A stretch of DNA of 64,000 nucleotides from Campylobacteraceae bacterium (GTDB lineage: Bacteria > Campylobacterota > Campylobacteria > Campylobacterales > Sulfurovaceae): positions 20,772-84,771 of the forward strand of contig JALWNT010000101.1 in NCBI GenBank assembly GCA_027080995.1. Reading direction: 5' to 3'. Below, one piece after another: positions 31,210 to 40,049 of this stretch. The notes below the pieces were generated by a model. That model was not told the DNA's origin. It did not search any database and saw only the letters and a program-made list of their open reading frames with translations. The position numbers were made by a program, and so were the translations under genes. Each line of letters opens with the position of its first letter. Within the stretch, counting starts at the first letter, position 1.

Positions 31210-32862
31210 TTATTTTTTTTTTGCCAATATGTATTTCCTATTTTTCCTTTCTCCCACGGGGAGCAAATCGCCTCTTTTCACTGCGTCATAGACAATTTTT
31301 CTAACCTGTTGAATGGATACCTCGGGTAAGCGTTCCGCAATTTCAGAGGCTTTACTCTCGGGATGAACCTTCAAATCTTCAAAAATTAAAGCTCTGAGAG
31401 CATGAGGCTCTAATGTTTTTAATGTAGGTGGAGTATTGCTATCCAGTTGCATCAATAGATCAGGGTTGATCAGATATGAAACTCCTTTAGTTTTCCCTTG
31501 TTTAATCACAATGTTCTTATTTACTAATCCAAATACCCAGGTACGGAGACGATCTTCACGAAGTTGAAGTATCTTTGAAAGTTTCACAGCCGAAATTTTC
31601 TTTTCCCTGGCAATAACACCTAACGTGATGATCTCTTTCTGAGTCAAAGTAAAATGCTGTTGAACGTAATCAATCAATTTGAGAATATCTGGATCAATAA
31701 TTGTCGAATATACCGTCACTTGAACATAGTCAACACCGTTATCTATTTCTGGATAAGGTTTTGCATCTCTACTAAGCTTTTCATAGATCAAGTCATATCC
31801 AGACCCTTCTCCTTCCATCATACCAAGTGCCTTAAATATATCAATAATATGAGGGTTTTTTCTACGAGTTTGATGGAGGATATTTGATTTAGTAATTCCC
31901 AAAGGAAATCCCCCGGGACTTCTTACCTCTAATCGATCGGGATACACACGTATAAATATATCACCGGAAATCGTATAAGATTTATGAGCAAAGGCGTTGA
32001 TTAAAATTTCTCTAATTACTTCCGATGGATATTGACGAATTTTTTCTCGAAAAAGTCCTTTGGGCATCTCATAATAATAAGTAAGCTCTGTAGCTTTCTG
32101 TTCAACGTCCAGTAGAAGTTCTTTCGGATTCAACTGATTGAAATTCCACTCTTCTTTCCTGACTTTCTCTTCGTTGGCATCATATACAATATACTGAACA
32201 GTGATAGGATAACTTAAGCGGGATCTCTGTCTATAATCCCCCAACCATAAGATTCCTAAATTGGTGACATGGTTTTCGTCGATCAAACGAAAGTGTTCCA
32301 ATAGTGAATGTTCGTCAAGTGTTTTGATGAAATCAGATACTTTGTCAGAGTTTCGTATCTCATCAATAAATCGATCAATGTTTTCTTTAGGCAACATATC
32401 TATCGTTACTTTACGATGAACATGCAATTCCCATTGGAACTCTCCTTTTTCTCTTACCAATTGTGTCAAGTTTTGTGAGTCAACAGGAACACATTCTTCA
32501 CCAACTCGAATTACAACTTTTCCATCAGAAGTCATGGCTACAGTTTTCAATGATGGCAAAACATGAAAACTGAAATATTCTCCCCCATTCTCATGAGTAT
32601 GTATTTGCGGATTAGCCAAAGCAACACTGTTTGTAAATCCTCTTAATCGTTTCAGCGTTTCATTTATTTTCTTATCAGAAATTTTCTGATTTGAAGGTGG
32701 TTCTTTACACTTGTCATCAACACCGATATAAATAATTCCACCCTGTGCATTGGCAAAACAAACACATTCTTTCGCCAATTTCTCTAAATTTTTCTTTCCC
32801 TCTACAGCCTCTATTCGTTTATACTCAACATTATGATTTTCTTCTTGATCAACAAGACTCAT
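31210..32862 (-). CDS. Schlafen AlbA_2/GHKL ATP-binding protein linked to R-M enzyme
   Basis: A 550-residue protein. The N-terminal AlbA_2 (Schlafen-type) domain covers about 8-130 (NVEYKRIEAVEGKKNLEKLA, CFANAQGGIIYIGVDDK). A GHKL-like C-terminal domain of the COG2865 type lies at about 275-375 (YPSEVIREILINAFAHKSY, SPGGFPLGIT, GEGSGYDLIYE). Winged-helix regions follow (390-550). Base composition is clearly more AT-rich than the window, suggesting transfer. Its ATG overlaps the stop of the restriction-modification gene (ATGA), so the two are translated together. Relatives are called transcriptional regulators, but AlbA_2 proteins also occur in defence loci. Role here: unknown partner of the R-M enzyme. 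Confidence 0.8.
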   Translation of the reverse strand: MSLVDQEENHNVEYKRIEAVEGKKNLEKLAKECVCFANAQGGIIYIGVDDKCKEPPSNQKISDKKINETLKRLRGFTNSVALANPQIHTHENGGEYFSFHVLPSLKTVAMTSDGKVVIRVGEECVPVDSQNLTQLVREKGEFQWELHVHRKVTIDMLPKENIDRFIDEIRNSDKVSDFIKTLDEHSLLEHFRLIDENHVTNLGILWLGDYRQRSRLSYPITVQYIVYDANEEKVRKEEWNFNQLNPKELLLDVEQKATELTYYYEMPKGLFREKIRQYPSEVIREILINAFAHKSYTISGDIFIRVYPDRLEVRSPGGFPLGITKSNILHQTRRKNPHIIDIFKALGMMEGEGSGYDLIYEKLSRDAKPYPEIDNGVDYVQVTVYSTIIDPDILKLIDYVQQHFTLTQKEIITLGVIAREKKISAVKLSKILQLREDRLRTWVFGLVNKNIVIKQGKTKGVSYLINPDLLMQLDSNTPPTLKTLEPHALRALIFEDLKVHPESKASEIAERLPEVSIQQVRKIVYDAVKRGDLLPVGERKNRKYILAKKK

Positions 32863-35800
32863 TTTTCACCTTCCAGAAATTCAATCTCTTCTTCCATCAT
32901 CCCATAGAGTGCATAGACCTTGCGATCGATCTCCTCTTCAAGCTCGGAAGTATCGCGTCCGGCCCTTTTGGCTTCGATGACGGCATCAACCAGTTCGATG
33001 AAGGGTTGCTGGCAATCTTTGTCGATATCGGGGATGGGGAGTTTGGAGATTTGGTTTTCAAAGTATTCGTAGATACCGCCGCCGGTTTGTTTGCCGATGC
33101 CGTGGTAGCGAAAGTTCAAAAGCTTGGAGTTGAGCAGCGCCAAAACGTATCGGATATCGATTCTCTCATCGTTTCCAAATACCGCGGTAGTATTGGTCAG
33201 GCCGATGTACTCTCCCGCCGTCTCGTCCAGGCAGAAGGTGTTCTCCTTGGCCCGGTAGGATGTCCAGAGTTTAGGATAAGGATAATACTCTTTGTGCAAA
33301 GGCCTGCTATATCGCCACCACGTTCTCCCTTCATTTCTAACCGTTGCTCTGTTTTTCAAAACATCTTTTTTCTCCAACAAATACTCTTGCAGATACTCCG
33401 GCAAATCCTCGAAGTGCTCGACCTCCTCGATATAGAGCAGATACTCTTTGGCCTCTTCGTGCCGATACTTTTCGATAATTTCGCCGCTCATCTTTTTGCG
33501 GAAATATTGTGAATCCCACCCTCGGGGAATCTCTTTGAAAGTATAGACCTTGTTGGCCGCCGTCTCCATCCCTTTCCCTACATGCAGCAATGCACCCAGT
33601 TTCGGATGTCCGCCGTCGATCTTTTCATAGAGCCGCAGGACTTTGGGATCGGCCAGGACGAAAGGAGCGTCTTCGCGGAAGCGCACCTCGAAATAGCGAC
33701 CGGAATCTTCCAAAGCCTCTTCGATTTCGCTTTTTTCGTATTTGTCGCCTTGGAAATTGAGCACTTTGGCCGGGCCTTCGTGCCCTTTTTGCATAAAAAG
33801 CATCATCGTCGTGATACTGGCATCCTCGAAAACCATGAAGCGTTCGAAATTGACCAGTTTGCGCACCGGATTGCGATGCAGGATGAAGTTGCGCAGTTTT
33901 TTTGCTTTGTCGGAAAAGAGCATGGCGTTGGAGACGATAAAAGCGGTCTGGGTTTTGGAAAGCTCCGTCGCCCGGGCGATGAAGTAGAAGAGGATGTCGC
34001 TCTTGTCCATGTAGATCTCGGGATAATGTTCGGGCAGGTAGCGCAGCATCGGGGAACCGGCTCCGAAGATGTCGATGTTGAAATAGGGCGGATTGCCGAT
34101 GAGAAGGTCGAAGCCGACGAAATTCCCCTCTTCGTCCAGCACTTCGGGAAACTCGAAGCGCCATTCAAAAGCGTTTTCGTAAACTTTTCCCCGGCGTATC
34201 TCGTCGATCTGCCGTTCCGCTTCTTTGAGTTTCTCCAAAAGGGCGTCTCTTGCTTTGCGCTTCGCATCATCCGGTGTCTCGTCGAAGAGCCGCCCGTGAA
34301 AACCGTAGCCGAAATCCAGGGCATCGAGTTGCATCTCGCGACTCAACCCCTCCATCCCGAAGTCCCGGACATAGTCGTAAAGCAACTTCTTGTAACGTTG
34401 TGTCTGCTTCCACTGCTCGCTCAGCGTCAGGCCGAACATCGCCTTGATCTCGTCGATGGTGCGGCGCATCTGCTCCTTGGTGGTCGCAAATCCTCCCTCT
34501 TTGTATTCTCTGACCAGAGTTTTGTACTCTTCGATCTTGTGCCGGATATTGGGGACGGTGATCTCATCGTGCAAACCGTAGCGACTCACGAGAGAATCCC
34601 CGATTTTGATGTTGATGTCGATATTGGGCATCGTCACCAGTTCGCCGTTTTCATCGTAATAGCTATGTTTGAGCAGTTCGATCCAGAGTCGGAGCCGGGC
34701 GATCTGAGCAGCGTTGGGGTTGATGTCCACGCCGAATAGAGAGTTTTCGATGATCTTTTTCTTCTCCAAAAAGAGGGCTTTTTGGATTCGGGTCCCTTCT
34801 CGGGAGCCTTTGCGGTATTCAAAAATCTCTCCCTCGTCGTCGCGGACGATCAGTTCGTCGTTTTCCACTTCCAGGTCGTAGTCTTTGATCCGTTTTCCAT
34901 CGGCGTCGTAGAGCAGGCGAAGTTCGCTTTTGATCGCCAGGATCGTATTGAGCGCCGAGACGAGAAAGTGACCGCTGCCTACCGCCGGATCACAAACGGT
35001 AAGCGAATCAATAATCGCGTTGGCCTCTTTTTTGTCCTCGATCTTTTCGTCCAGCTCTTCGAGGGATCGACATTGCCAGCCTTTGAGGGCATTGAACTTC
35101 TCGATAATCGCCCGGGTAATCGTCTCTTTGGCCATGAACATCGTCACGAAGCCGGGGGTATAGTAGCTCCCCTCCCTGTATCCGTTGAGTTTCTCGAAAA
35201 TAAGCCCCAAAACGGCGGCGTTGATGAGCGTCTTGTTCTCTTCCAACAATTCCTCACCGCTTTCGCTGGAGAAGTCGTAGGCGTCGAGAAATTCGAAGAG
35301 ATACTCCAGCATATTGAGACTGCCGGTTCGGCGCTTGCCGTCGGATGTTTTGAGGACCGTCTTTTTGTAATAGGAAAGCGCGCAGTTGTCTTCGAGTGTC
35401 GATATGTCGATGTACCGACGCTCCATCTCGCTCATTTCAAACAGAGAAGAGTTGAGATAGGGAATATGATCAAACTCCCGATGGGCACGATCCTGCGGTC
35501 GGCGGGCTAGAATATCGAAAAAGAAAATTTTCATCCGGTCGAAATCTTCGATCGTTCGGATATTCATGAACCGGAATCGCTCATCTTCTTCGTTCCATCT
35601 CAGAAGCTGGGCTTCCAAAAGTTTGAGGAAAAGAATTCGGTTGACCCAGATGATGTTGAGCCGCAAAACCGTTTCGAAATCGCTCGGATACCCCGCATAC
35701 TCCAGATTCCTGGCCGTATTTTCAAAGAGGGAAGCTATTTCGGGATTTTTTGCCCGCCCAATGGTCTTTTTTCCACTGCCGGACTCTTCAAGCCCTATGA

Positions 35801-36551
35801 TATAGAGCAGCTCGTTGTAAAACTCTCTGTTTAGCGAATTGGCGTCGTTGGGATTGAAGGCTTTGAAAAGGGTCTCTTTCGAAAAAAGTTTATAGAGAGC
35901 GATACGCTGTTTTTCGTTTTTCGTCTCTCTCAGATCGAAATAGGCCGCTTCAATCTCCCGATTTTTGGTCGGATCACCAAGCTCCATCGCCAACGCGGTA
36001 TAGAAATCCTCTGTCCGGTCTCCAAGTAATGAAGGGTCTTCGAATCCTTCAAAGATTTTGCGGATTCTGCTTTCTCTCCAAAAGAGTTTCTCGAAATCTT
36101 TGGCATCGAAAACGAACCACCGGTAAAAGTCGGTCACAATCACATGATAAAGAGTGAGATTGCCTTGGGCCCGTTCTCTCATAAAATAGAGCACTGCTTC
36201 GTGAAAGGCTTTGCGATTGATGTCCCCCGGAGCGATCATCGCCTGGGAACCGGGAACTTTCGCTTCAATGATTACGGCGGGGCGATTATCCTCTATCAGC
36301 GCCAGATCGATACCGCTTTGTCCTTTCTGTGAATGAGCCTGGGCAGAATAGCCCAAGGATTCGAAAAAAGGTTTGAGCGCATTGGTGACAATGTTGGGCT
36401 CGGACTGTTTGGTAGAGAGTTGCTCCCGAAGAGCGTGCAGGTAATGATCAAGGCTTTCGATGAAACTGCCGTAATCGGATGATGAGATATTCCGCTTTGA
36501 AAGAAGCGGGGAGAGAAATTTCCGTGGAGTTACGGTTTCGATCGTCAACAT
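32859..36551 (-). CDS. Type IIG restriction-modification enzyme (Eco57I-like)
   Basis: A 1230-residue fused endonuclease and adenine methyltransferase. The N-terminal PD-(D/E)xK site is D82...E96-A-K98 (SGIDLALIEDNRPAVIIEAK). The methyltransferase domain has motif I DPAVGSGHFLV (around 520) and motif IV GNPPYF (around 820), the N6-adenine type. The C-terminal region with KQTGGGIYEYFENQISKLPI is a target-recognition domain. Length is typical of type IIG enzymes, which cut and methylate at one site. All catalytic motifs look intact. It follows murE after 80 bp and has its own possible promoter (GTGTAAAAT). The AT-rich Schlafen-type gene overlaps its stop. Confidence 0.88.
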   Translation of the reverse strand: MLTIETVTPRKFLSPLLSKRNISSSDYGSFIESLDHYLHALREQLSTKQSEPNIVTNALKPFFESLGYSAQAHSQKGQSGIDLALIEDNRPAVIIEAKVPGSQAMIAPGDINRKAFHEAVLYFMRERAQGNLTLYHVIVTDFYRWFVFDAKDFEKLFWRESRIRKIFEGFEDPSLLGDRTEDFYTALAMELGDPTKNREIEAAYFDLRETKNEKQRIALYKLFSKETLFKAFNPNDANSLNREFYNELLYIIGLEESGSGKKTIGRAKNPEIASLFENTARNLEYAGYPSDFETVLRLNIIWVNRILFLKLLEAQLLRWNEEDERFRFMNIRTIEDFDRMKIFFFDILARRPQDRAHREFDHIPYLNSSLFEMSEMERRYIDISTLEDNCALSYYKKTVLKTSDGKRRTGSLNMLEYLFEFLDAYDFSSESGEELLEENKTLINAAVLGLIFEKLNGYREGSYYTPGFVTMFMAKETITRAIIEKFNALKGWQCRSLEELDEKIEDKKEANAIIDSLTVCDPAVGSGHFLVSALNTILAIKSELRLLYDADGKRIKDYDLEVENDELIVRDDEGEIFEYRKGSREGTRIQKALFLEKKKIIENSLFGVDINPNAAQIARLRLWIELLKHSYYDENGELVTMPNIDINIKIGDSLVSRYGLHDEITVPNIRHKIEEYKTLVREYKEGGFATTKEQMRRTIDEIKAMFGLTLSEQWKQTQRYKKLLYDYVRDFGMEGLSREMQLDALDFGYGFHGRLFDETPDDAKRKARDALLEKLKEAERQIDEIRRGKVYENAFEWRFEFPEVLDEEGNFVGFDLLIGNPPYFNIDIFGAGSPMLRYLPEHYPEIYMDKSDILFYFIARATELSKTQTAFIVSNAMLFSDKAKKLRNFILHRNPVRKLVNFERFMVFEDASITTMMLFMQKGHEGPAKVLNFQGDKYEKSEIEEALEDSGRYFEVRFREDAPFVLADPKVLRLYEKIDGGHPKLGALLHVGKGMETAANKVYTFKEIPRGWDSQYFRKKMSGEIIEKYRHEEAKEYLLYIEEVEHFEDLPEYLQEYLLEKKDVLKNRATVRNEGRTWWRYSRPLHKEYYPYPKLWTSYRAKENTFCLDETAGEYIGLTNTTAVFGNDERIDIRYVLALLNSKLLNFRYHGIGKQTGGGIYEYFENQISKLPIPDIDKDCQQPFIELVDAVIEAKRAGRDTSELEEEIDRKVYALYGMMEEEIEFLEGEK

Positions 36552-36631
36552 CCGGCCATCTTTCTGGAGATTTTGAATCTATTTTACACTATCCGCTCTA
36601 TATCGGCCGCCAACTTGAACAAAGTGTCATA

Positions 36632-37939
36632 CTATGGGATAGGATTTTCTTTTCTTTCAAGAATCTCGCGCACAACCTTTCTATCATCGAAAGGGTGTTT
36701 GACCCCGGCGATCTCCTGGGTCTCTTCGTCCCCCTTGCCCAGGATCAGCAGGATCTCTCCCTCTTCCAGTTCGTCGATCGCCCGCTCGATCGCCTCCCGG
36801 CGGTCGACGATGGCATAGACATTCTCCTTGCCCTTGAGCCCGGCCAGGATGTCGGCGATGATCGCTTCGGGATCTTCGCTGCGGGGGTTGTCGCTGGTGA
36901 CGTAGATCTTTTTGGCGAAGCGGCCGGCCACGGCGCCCATCCGGGGGCGCTTGCCCCGGTCACGGTCTCCGCCGGCTCCGAAGACCACCGCCAGATCCTT
37001 GTCCTTGAGGCTATCGAGCACCCGATACATCCCGTCGTCGGTATGGGCGAAGTCGACGAGGATTGTCGGATCGGCGCTGACCAGCTCCATCCGGCCGCTC
37101 ACTCCGCCGAAATTTTCCACCGCTTCGCAGATCTTCTCCAGCGGCTCTTCGGTCAGGAGCTTGGCCGAAGCGATGGCGGCGAGGAGGTTGTAGAGGTTGA
37201 AAAGCCCCATCATGTTGGAGTAGAAAGCCTCCTTCTCGTCGCGAAACTGCACCACGGCACTGATGCCGTTTTGGAGGGAGTAGGCCATCACCTTGAAAGT
37301 CGCCGGCTCTTCGACCCCGTAGGTGTAGGCGTTGGCGGGATTGAAGTCGAGGGTTTTGATTTCGTCTTTGTTGAGAAGTTTCAGGGTATCGTCCGCGAAG
37401 AAGCGGCTTTTGACCCGTCGATACTCTTCGACGGTGCCGTGGTAATCCAGATGGTCCCGGGTAACGTTGGTGTGGACTTTGAGGGCGAACCCGATCCCCT
37501 CGATCCGCTCCTGATCGATGGCGTGGGAGCTCACCTCCATCACGAAATACTCCGCCCCCGCCTCACGCGAGCGCTTCATATTCCAGAGGGTTTCGAGGAT
37601 GGAGGGGGTCGTCATATGCTTGCGCTCCAGCGGCCGATCGTCGACGAAAAGCCCCCGCGTCCCCTGCAACGCCGCCGAGCGCCCCAGGTCGATCAGCAGG
37701 GAGTAGATCAGCGCCGTCGTCGTGGTTTTGCCGTTGGTGCCGGTGACGCCGACCGTTTTCATCCCCTCCAGATCCCAGCGGCGGATCAGCTCTTCGGGAG
37801 TGATTGTGGGGGTTTCGGCGGGGAGTTCACGGCGATAGGGGGCGTTTTGTTTCGTCGCAAGCAGCACAGTGCCCGCTTCGAGCTCCTGCGTATTGTCCGT
37901 CAGCGCCTCGAAGCCGTCGTATGCGTAGGGGACCCTCAC
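36632..37939 (-). CDS. murE: UDP-MurNAc-L-Ala-D-Glu:meso-diaminopimelate ligase
   Basis: A 435-residue cytoplasmic ligase that adds meso-diaminopimelate to the peptidoglycan precursor. The ATP loop is GVTGTNGKTTTTA (around 63-75). Other conserved regions are NVTRDHLDYHGT and the DAP-recognition motif SDNPRSEDP (around 358-366), which separates DAP-adding from lysine-adding MurE. The short N-terminal domain is normal for Campylobacterota. It overlaps the preceding TPR-protein gene by 4 nt. Confidence 0.96.
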   Translation of the reverse strand: MRVPYAYDGFEALTDNTQELEAGTVLLATKQNAPYRRELPAETPTITPEELIRRWDLEGMKTVGVTGTNGKTTTTALIYSLLIDLGRSAALQGTRGLFVDDRPLERKHMTTPSILETLWNMKRSREAGAEYFVMEVSSHAIDQERIEGIGFALKVHTNVTRDHLDYHGTVEEYRRVKSRFFADDTLKLLNKDEIKTLDFNPANAYTYGVEEPATFKVMAYSLQNGISAVVQFRDEKEAFYSNMMGLFNLYNLLAAIASAKLLTEEPLEKICEAVENFGGVSGRMELVSADPTILVDFAHTDDGMYRVLDSLKDKDLAVVFGAGGDRDRGKRPRMGAVAGRFAKKIYVTSDNPRSEDPEAIIADILAGLKGKENVYAIVDRREAIERAIDELEEGEILLILGKGDEETQEIAGVKHPFDDRKVVREILERKENPIP

Positions 37940-38508
37940 GCGTCACTCTTTTGCAGCAGGGCGTAGAGGCCGTAGATCTCCTGATCGTTGCCGAAGCTCT
38001 CGCCCAGCGTGTCGAGGTAGTTGGCGGCCATCTCGTCGTAGCCCGCTTCGACCAGTCGCCGGATGAAGTCGATGAACTCCTCCCGGGTGCGGATCACCAC
38101 GCGGGTGGAGAACATAATGTCTTCAAACGCCTCTTTGAAGCTGCCCTTCTCCTCGATCAGACGGACGAAATCCTCGTAGCGGATCCCCTCGTCGAGTTGC
38201 GCCTCTTCCAGGCCGCCGAGGAGCTGCTCCTGGATCACGACGCGGGTGGCGTAAATAGTCTGCATCAGCTGATCGATGATCTCCTCCGCGTTGTCGTTGG
38301 AGCTTTTGATCGCCTGATAGTAGTCGAAGAGCGCCTGCGCGTCCTCGTCGCTCTCGAGCCCCATATCGCTGAGAAAGACCCCGATGCGCGCGTCTCTCAT
38401 CTGCGGATCTTCCTGCAGCAGCAGGCTGTAGATCTTGATGGCGTTGTCGTATTCACGCCGCAAAAACTGTTCTTCGGCCCGTTTCAACAATACATTCTTA
38501 CTTGTCAT
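37936..38508 (-). CDS. TPR-like protein of unknown function
   Basis: A 190-residue helical, acidic protein. The N-terminus has one clear tetratricopeptide unit (LLKRAEEQFLRREYDNAIKI). Further helices include YDEMAANYLDTLGESF near the C-terminus. It has no signal peptide or membrane segment. GAGGAAGAAG precedes the ATG. It overlaps murE by 4 nt, so it is translationally coupled to a peptidoglycan gene and may be a scaffold in cell-wall synthesis; that is inference from linkage. Confidence 0.7.
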   Translation of the reverse strand: MTSKNVLLKRAEEQFLRREYDNAIKIYSLLLQEDPQMRDARIGVFLSDMGLESDEDAQALFDYYQAIKSSNDNAEEIIDQLMQTIYATRVVIQEQLLGGLEEAQLDEGIRYEDFVRLIEEKGSFKEAFEDIMFSTRVVIRTREEFIDFIRRLVEAGYDEMAANYLDTLGESFGNDQEIYGLYALLQKSDA

Positions 38509-38598
38509 ATCTTCTTCCTCTTCTTTAAAAATTATTTTATCATATATTCAGATTCATATAAGCATATATGACGAAAAAACTCTGCAACCTACGTTGCA

Positions 38599-39711
38599 TT
38601 AACGGATTTTTTCCTTCAGGCGCCGCAGGCGGGCGGCGGAGGCTTCGAGCCGACGGCGGTCGATCTTCCCCTCCCGGACGAGCTTGACGATGAGCCGCAC
38701 CAGCGTCTGCGGGGATTCGATATGCCGGGGATCGAGCTGATTGCCGAAAAGCAGCAGATCGTCCCCCGCCTCGATGGCGAGCTCGATGCTCCGAGCGAGG
38801 CTGTAGCGCCGGGTGATGGCCCCCATCTGCAGATCGTCGGTGATCACCACCCCCCGATAGCCGAGCCTGCCGCGCAACAGGCCGCTGACGGTACGCGCCG
38901 AGAGGGAGGCGGGGTAGTCGGGATCGAGCCGCCGGTTGAAGACGTGCGCCACCATCACCGAATCGGCCAGGCCCCGGCGAATCAACCGACGGTAGGGCTC
39001 CAGCTCGACGGGCCGCCACCGCTGCGTCACATCCACGAATCCTTTGTGGGTATCCCCCAGAGAAGAGCCGTGCCCGGGGAAGTGCTTGAGCGCGGTGACG
39101 ACCCCTTCGCGGTGCATCGCTTCAATGAACAGCGCGGCATAATGCGTGACCCTCTGCGCACTCTTGCCGTAGGAGCGGCCCCATCCGACGATGACCCGAT
39201 TGCGGGGATTGAGCGCCAGATCGACGACCGGAGCCAGATCGTAGTCGATCCCCTCTTGCGCCAACTCTCTCGCCATTTTCGCGAAGCTCCTCTTCGCCGC
39301 ACTCTCCCCCGCTTCGGCGATCTCGGCGGCGCGGGGAAAACGGCCGTAAAAGCCGTATTTTCTCTTGAGGCGCTGCACCACGCCCCCCTCCTGATCGACG
39401 GCGATCAGCAGTTTGCCGTCCGGGCTGCAAGCCCTCAACTGCCGCGTCAGGCGCCTCAGCTGCACGGGATCGACGATGTTTTTCGGCCGTTTCGGATCGA
39501 CCGGATTGCGATCGAAGAGGATCACACCCCCCAACCCGTAGCGGCGTATCTGCCGACAAATCTCGCTCTTGGGCCCCGCTTCGGTGCCGAAAAACCCCAC
39601 CATCAGCATCCCCCCGGCAAGCCGCTCCAGTTGCCGCTCCTGCGATCCCGACGCGAAAATCGGCAACGTCAAAGCGAGCAAAAGCGCAAAGATCCCTCCG
39701 TACGATTTCAT
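38599..39711 (-). CDS. nagZ: Family 3 beta-N-acetylhexosaminidase (NagZ-like), secreted
   Basis: A 370-residue glycoside hydrolase that would remove terminal N-acetylglucosamine from peptidoglycan fragments. The GH3 catalytic region is complete: KHFPGHGSSLGDTH carries the acid/base His-Asp dyad of NagZ (around 205-218), and the nucleophile Asp is in ITDDLQMGAI (around 284). A signal peptide (1-22, LLLALTLPIFASG) indicates export, unlike cytoplasmic NagZ of E. coli. The ATG at 39711 overlaps the hypA stop by 4 nt and has GGAG upstream. It is thus coupled to the hydrogenase maturation genes, though its function belongs with the murE genes that follow. Confidence 0.88.
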   Translation of the reverse strand: MKSYGGIFALLLALTLPIFASGSQERQLERLAGGMLMVGFFGTEAGPKSEICRQIRRYGLGGVILFDRNPVDPKRPKNIVDPVQLRRLTRQLRACSPDGKLLIAVDQEGGVVQRLKRKYGFYGRFPRAAEIAEAGESAAKRSFAKMARELAQEGIDYDLAPVVDLALNPRNRVIVGWGRSYGKSAQRVTHYAALFIEAMHREGVVTALKHFPGHGSSLGDTHKGFVDVTQRWRPVELEPYRRLIRRGLADSVMVAHVFNRRLDPDYPASLSARTVSGLLRGRLGYRGVVITDDLQMGAITRRYSLARSIELAIEAGDDLLLFGNQLDPRHIESPQTLVRLIVKLVREGKIDRRRLEASAARLRRLKEKIR

Positions 39712-40049
39712 TCCATCTCCAGGCGCATCAGATACATCTCTTCGCCGTCGATAATCTCGGTTTGGATGCTTTCGCATTTGGGACAGACGAGGTTCAACTC
39801 TTCCAGCGTCGTCTCTTGGCCGCAGTCAGGGCAGCGGATCACCACCGGCTGGATCTCCATCACAAACTCCGCGCCGTCGCAAACGGTCCCCTCTTTGAAG
39901 GTATCGAAAGCCGTTTGCAGCAGATCGGGCTCCACGCCGCTGAGCACTCCGATCTTGGTGACTACCTTGGTGATTTTCGTTGCGCCGTGCTTGGCGGCGT
40001 GGCTTTCGCACTGATCAAGCAGGGCTTGGACTATGGAGTATTCGTGCAT
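39708..40049 (-). CDS. hypA: Hydrogenase nickel-insertion protein HypA
   Basis: A 113-residue nickel metallochaperone that delivers Ni(II) to the hydrogenase large subunit with HypB. The N-terminus MHEYSIVQALL gives the nickel ligand His2. The zinc site is C-PDC and C-PKC, separated by about 13 residues (RCPDCGQE ... VCPKCES). The ATG at 40049 is chosen because His2 must be at position 2; an upstream ATG in the same frame would add 29 residues. It overlaps hypX by 19 nt and nagZ by 4 nt. Confidence 0.95.
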   Translation of the reverse strand: MHEYSIVQALLDQCESHAAKHGATKITKVVTKIGVLSGVEPDLLQTAFDTFKEGTVCDGAEFVMEIQPVVIRCPDCGQETTLEELNLVCPKCESIQTEIIDGEEMYLMRLEME

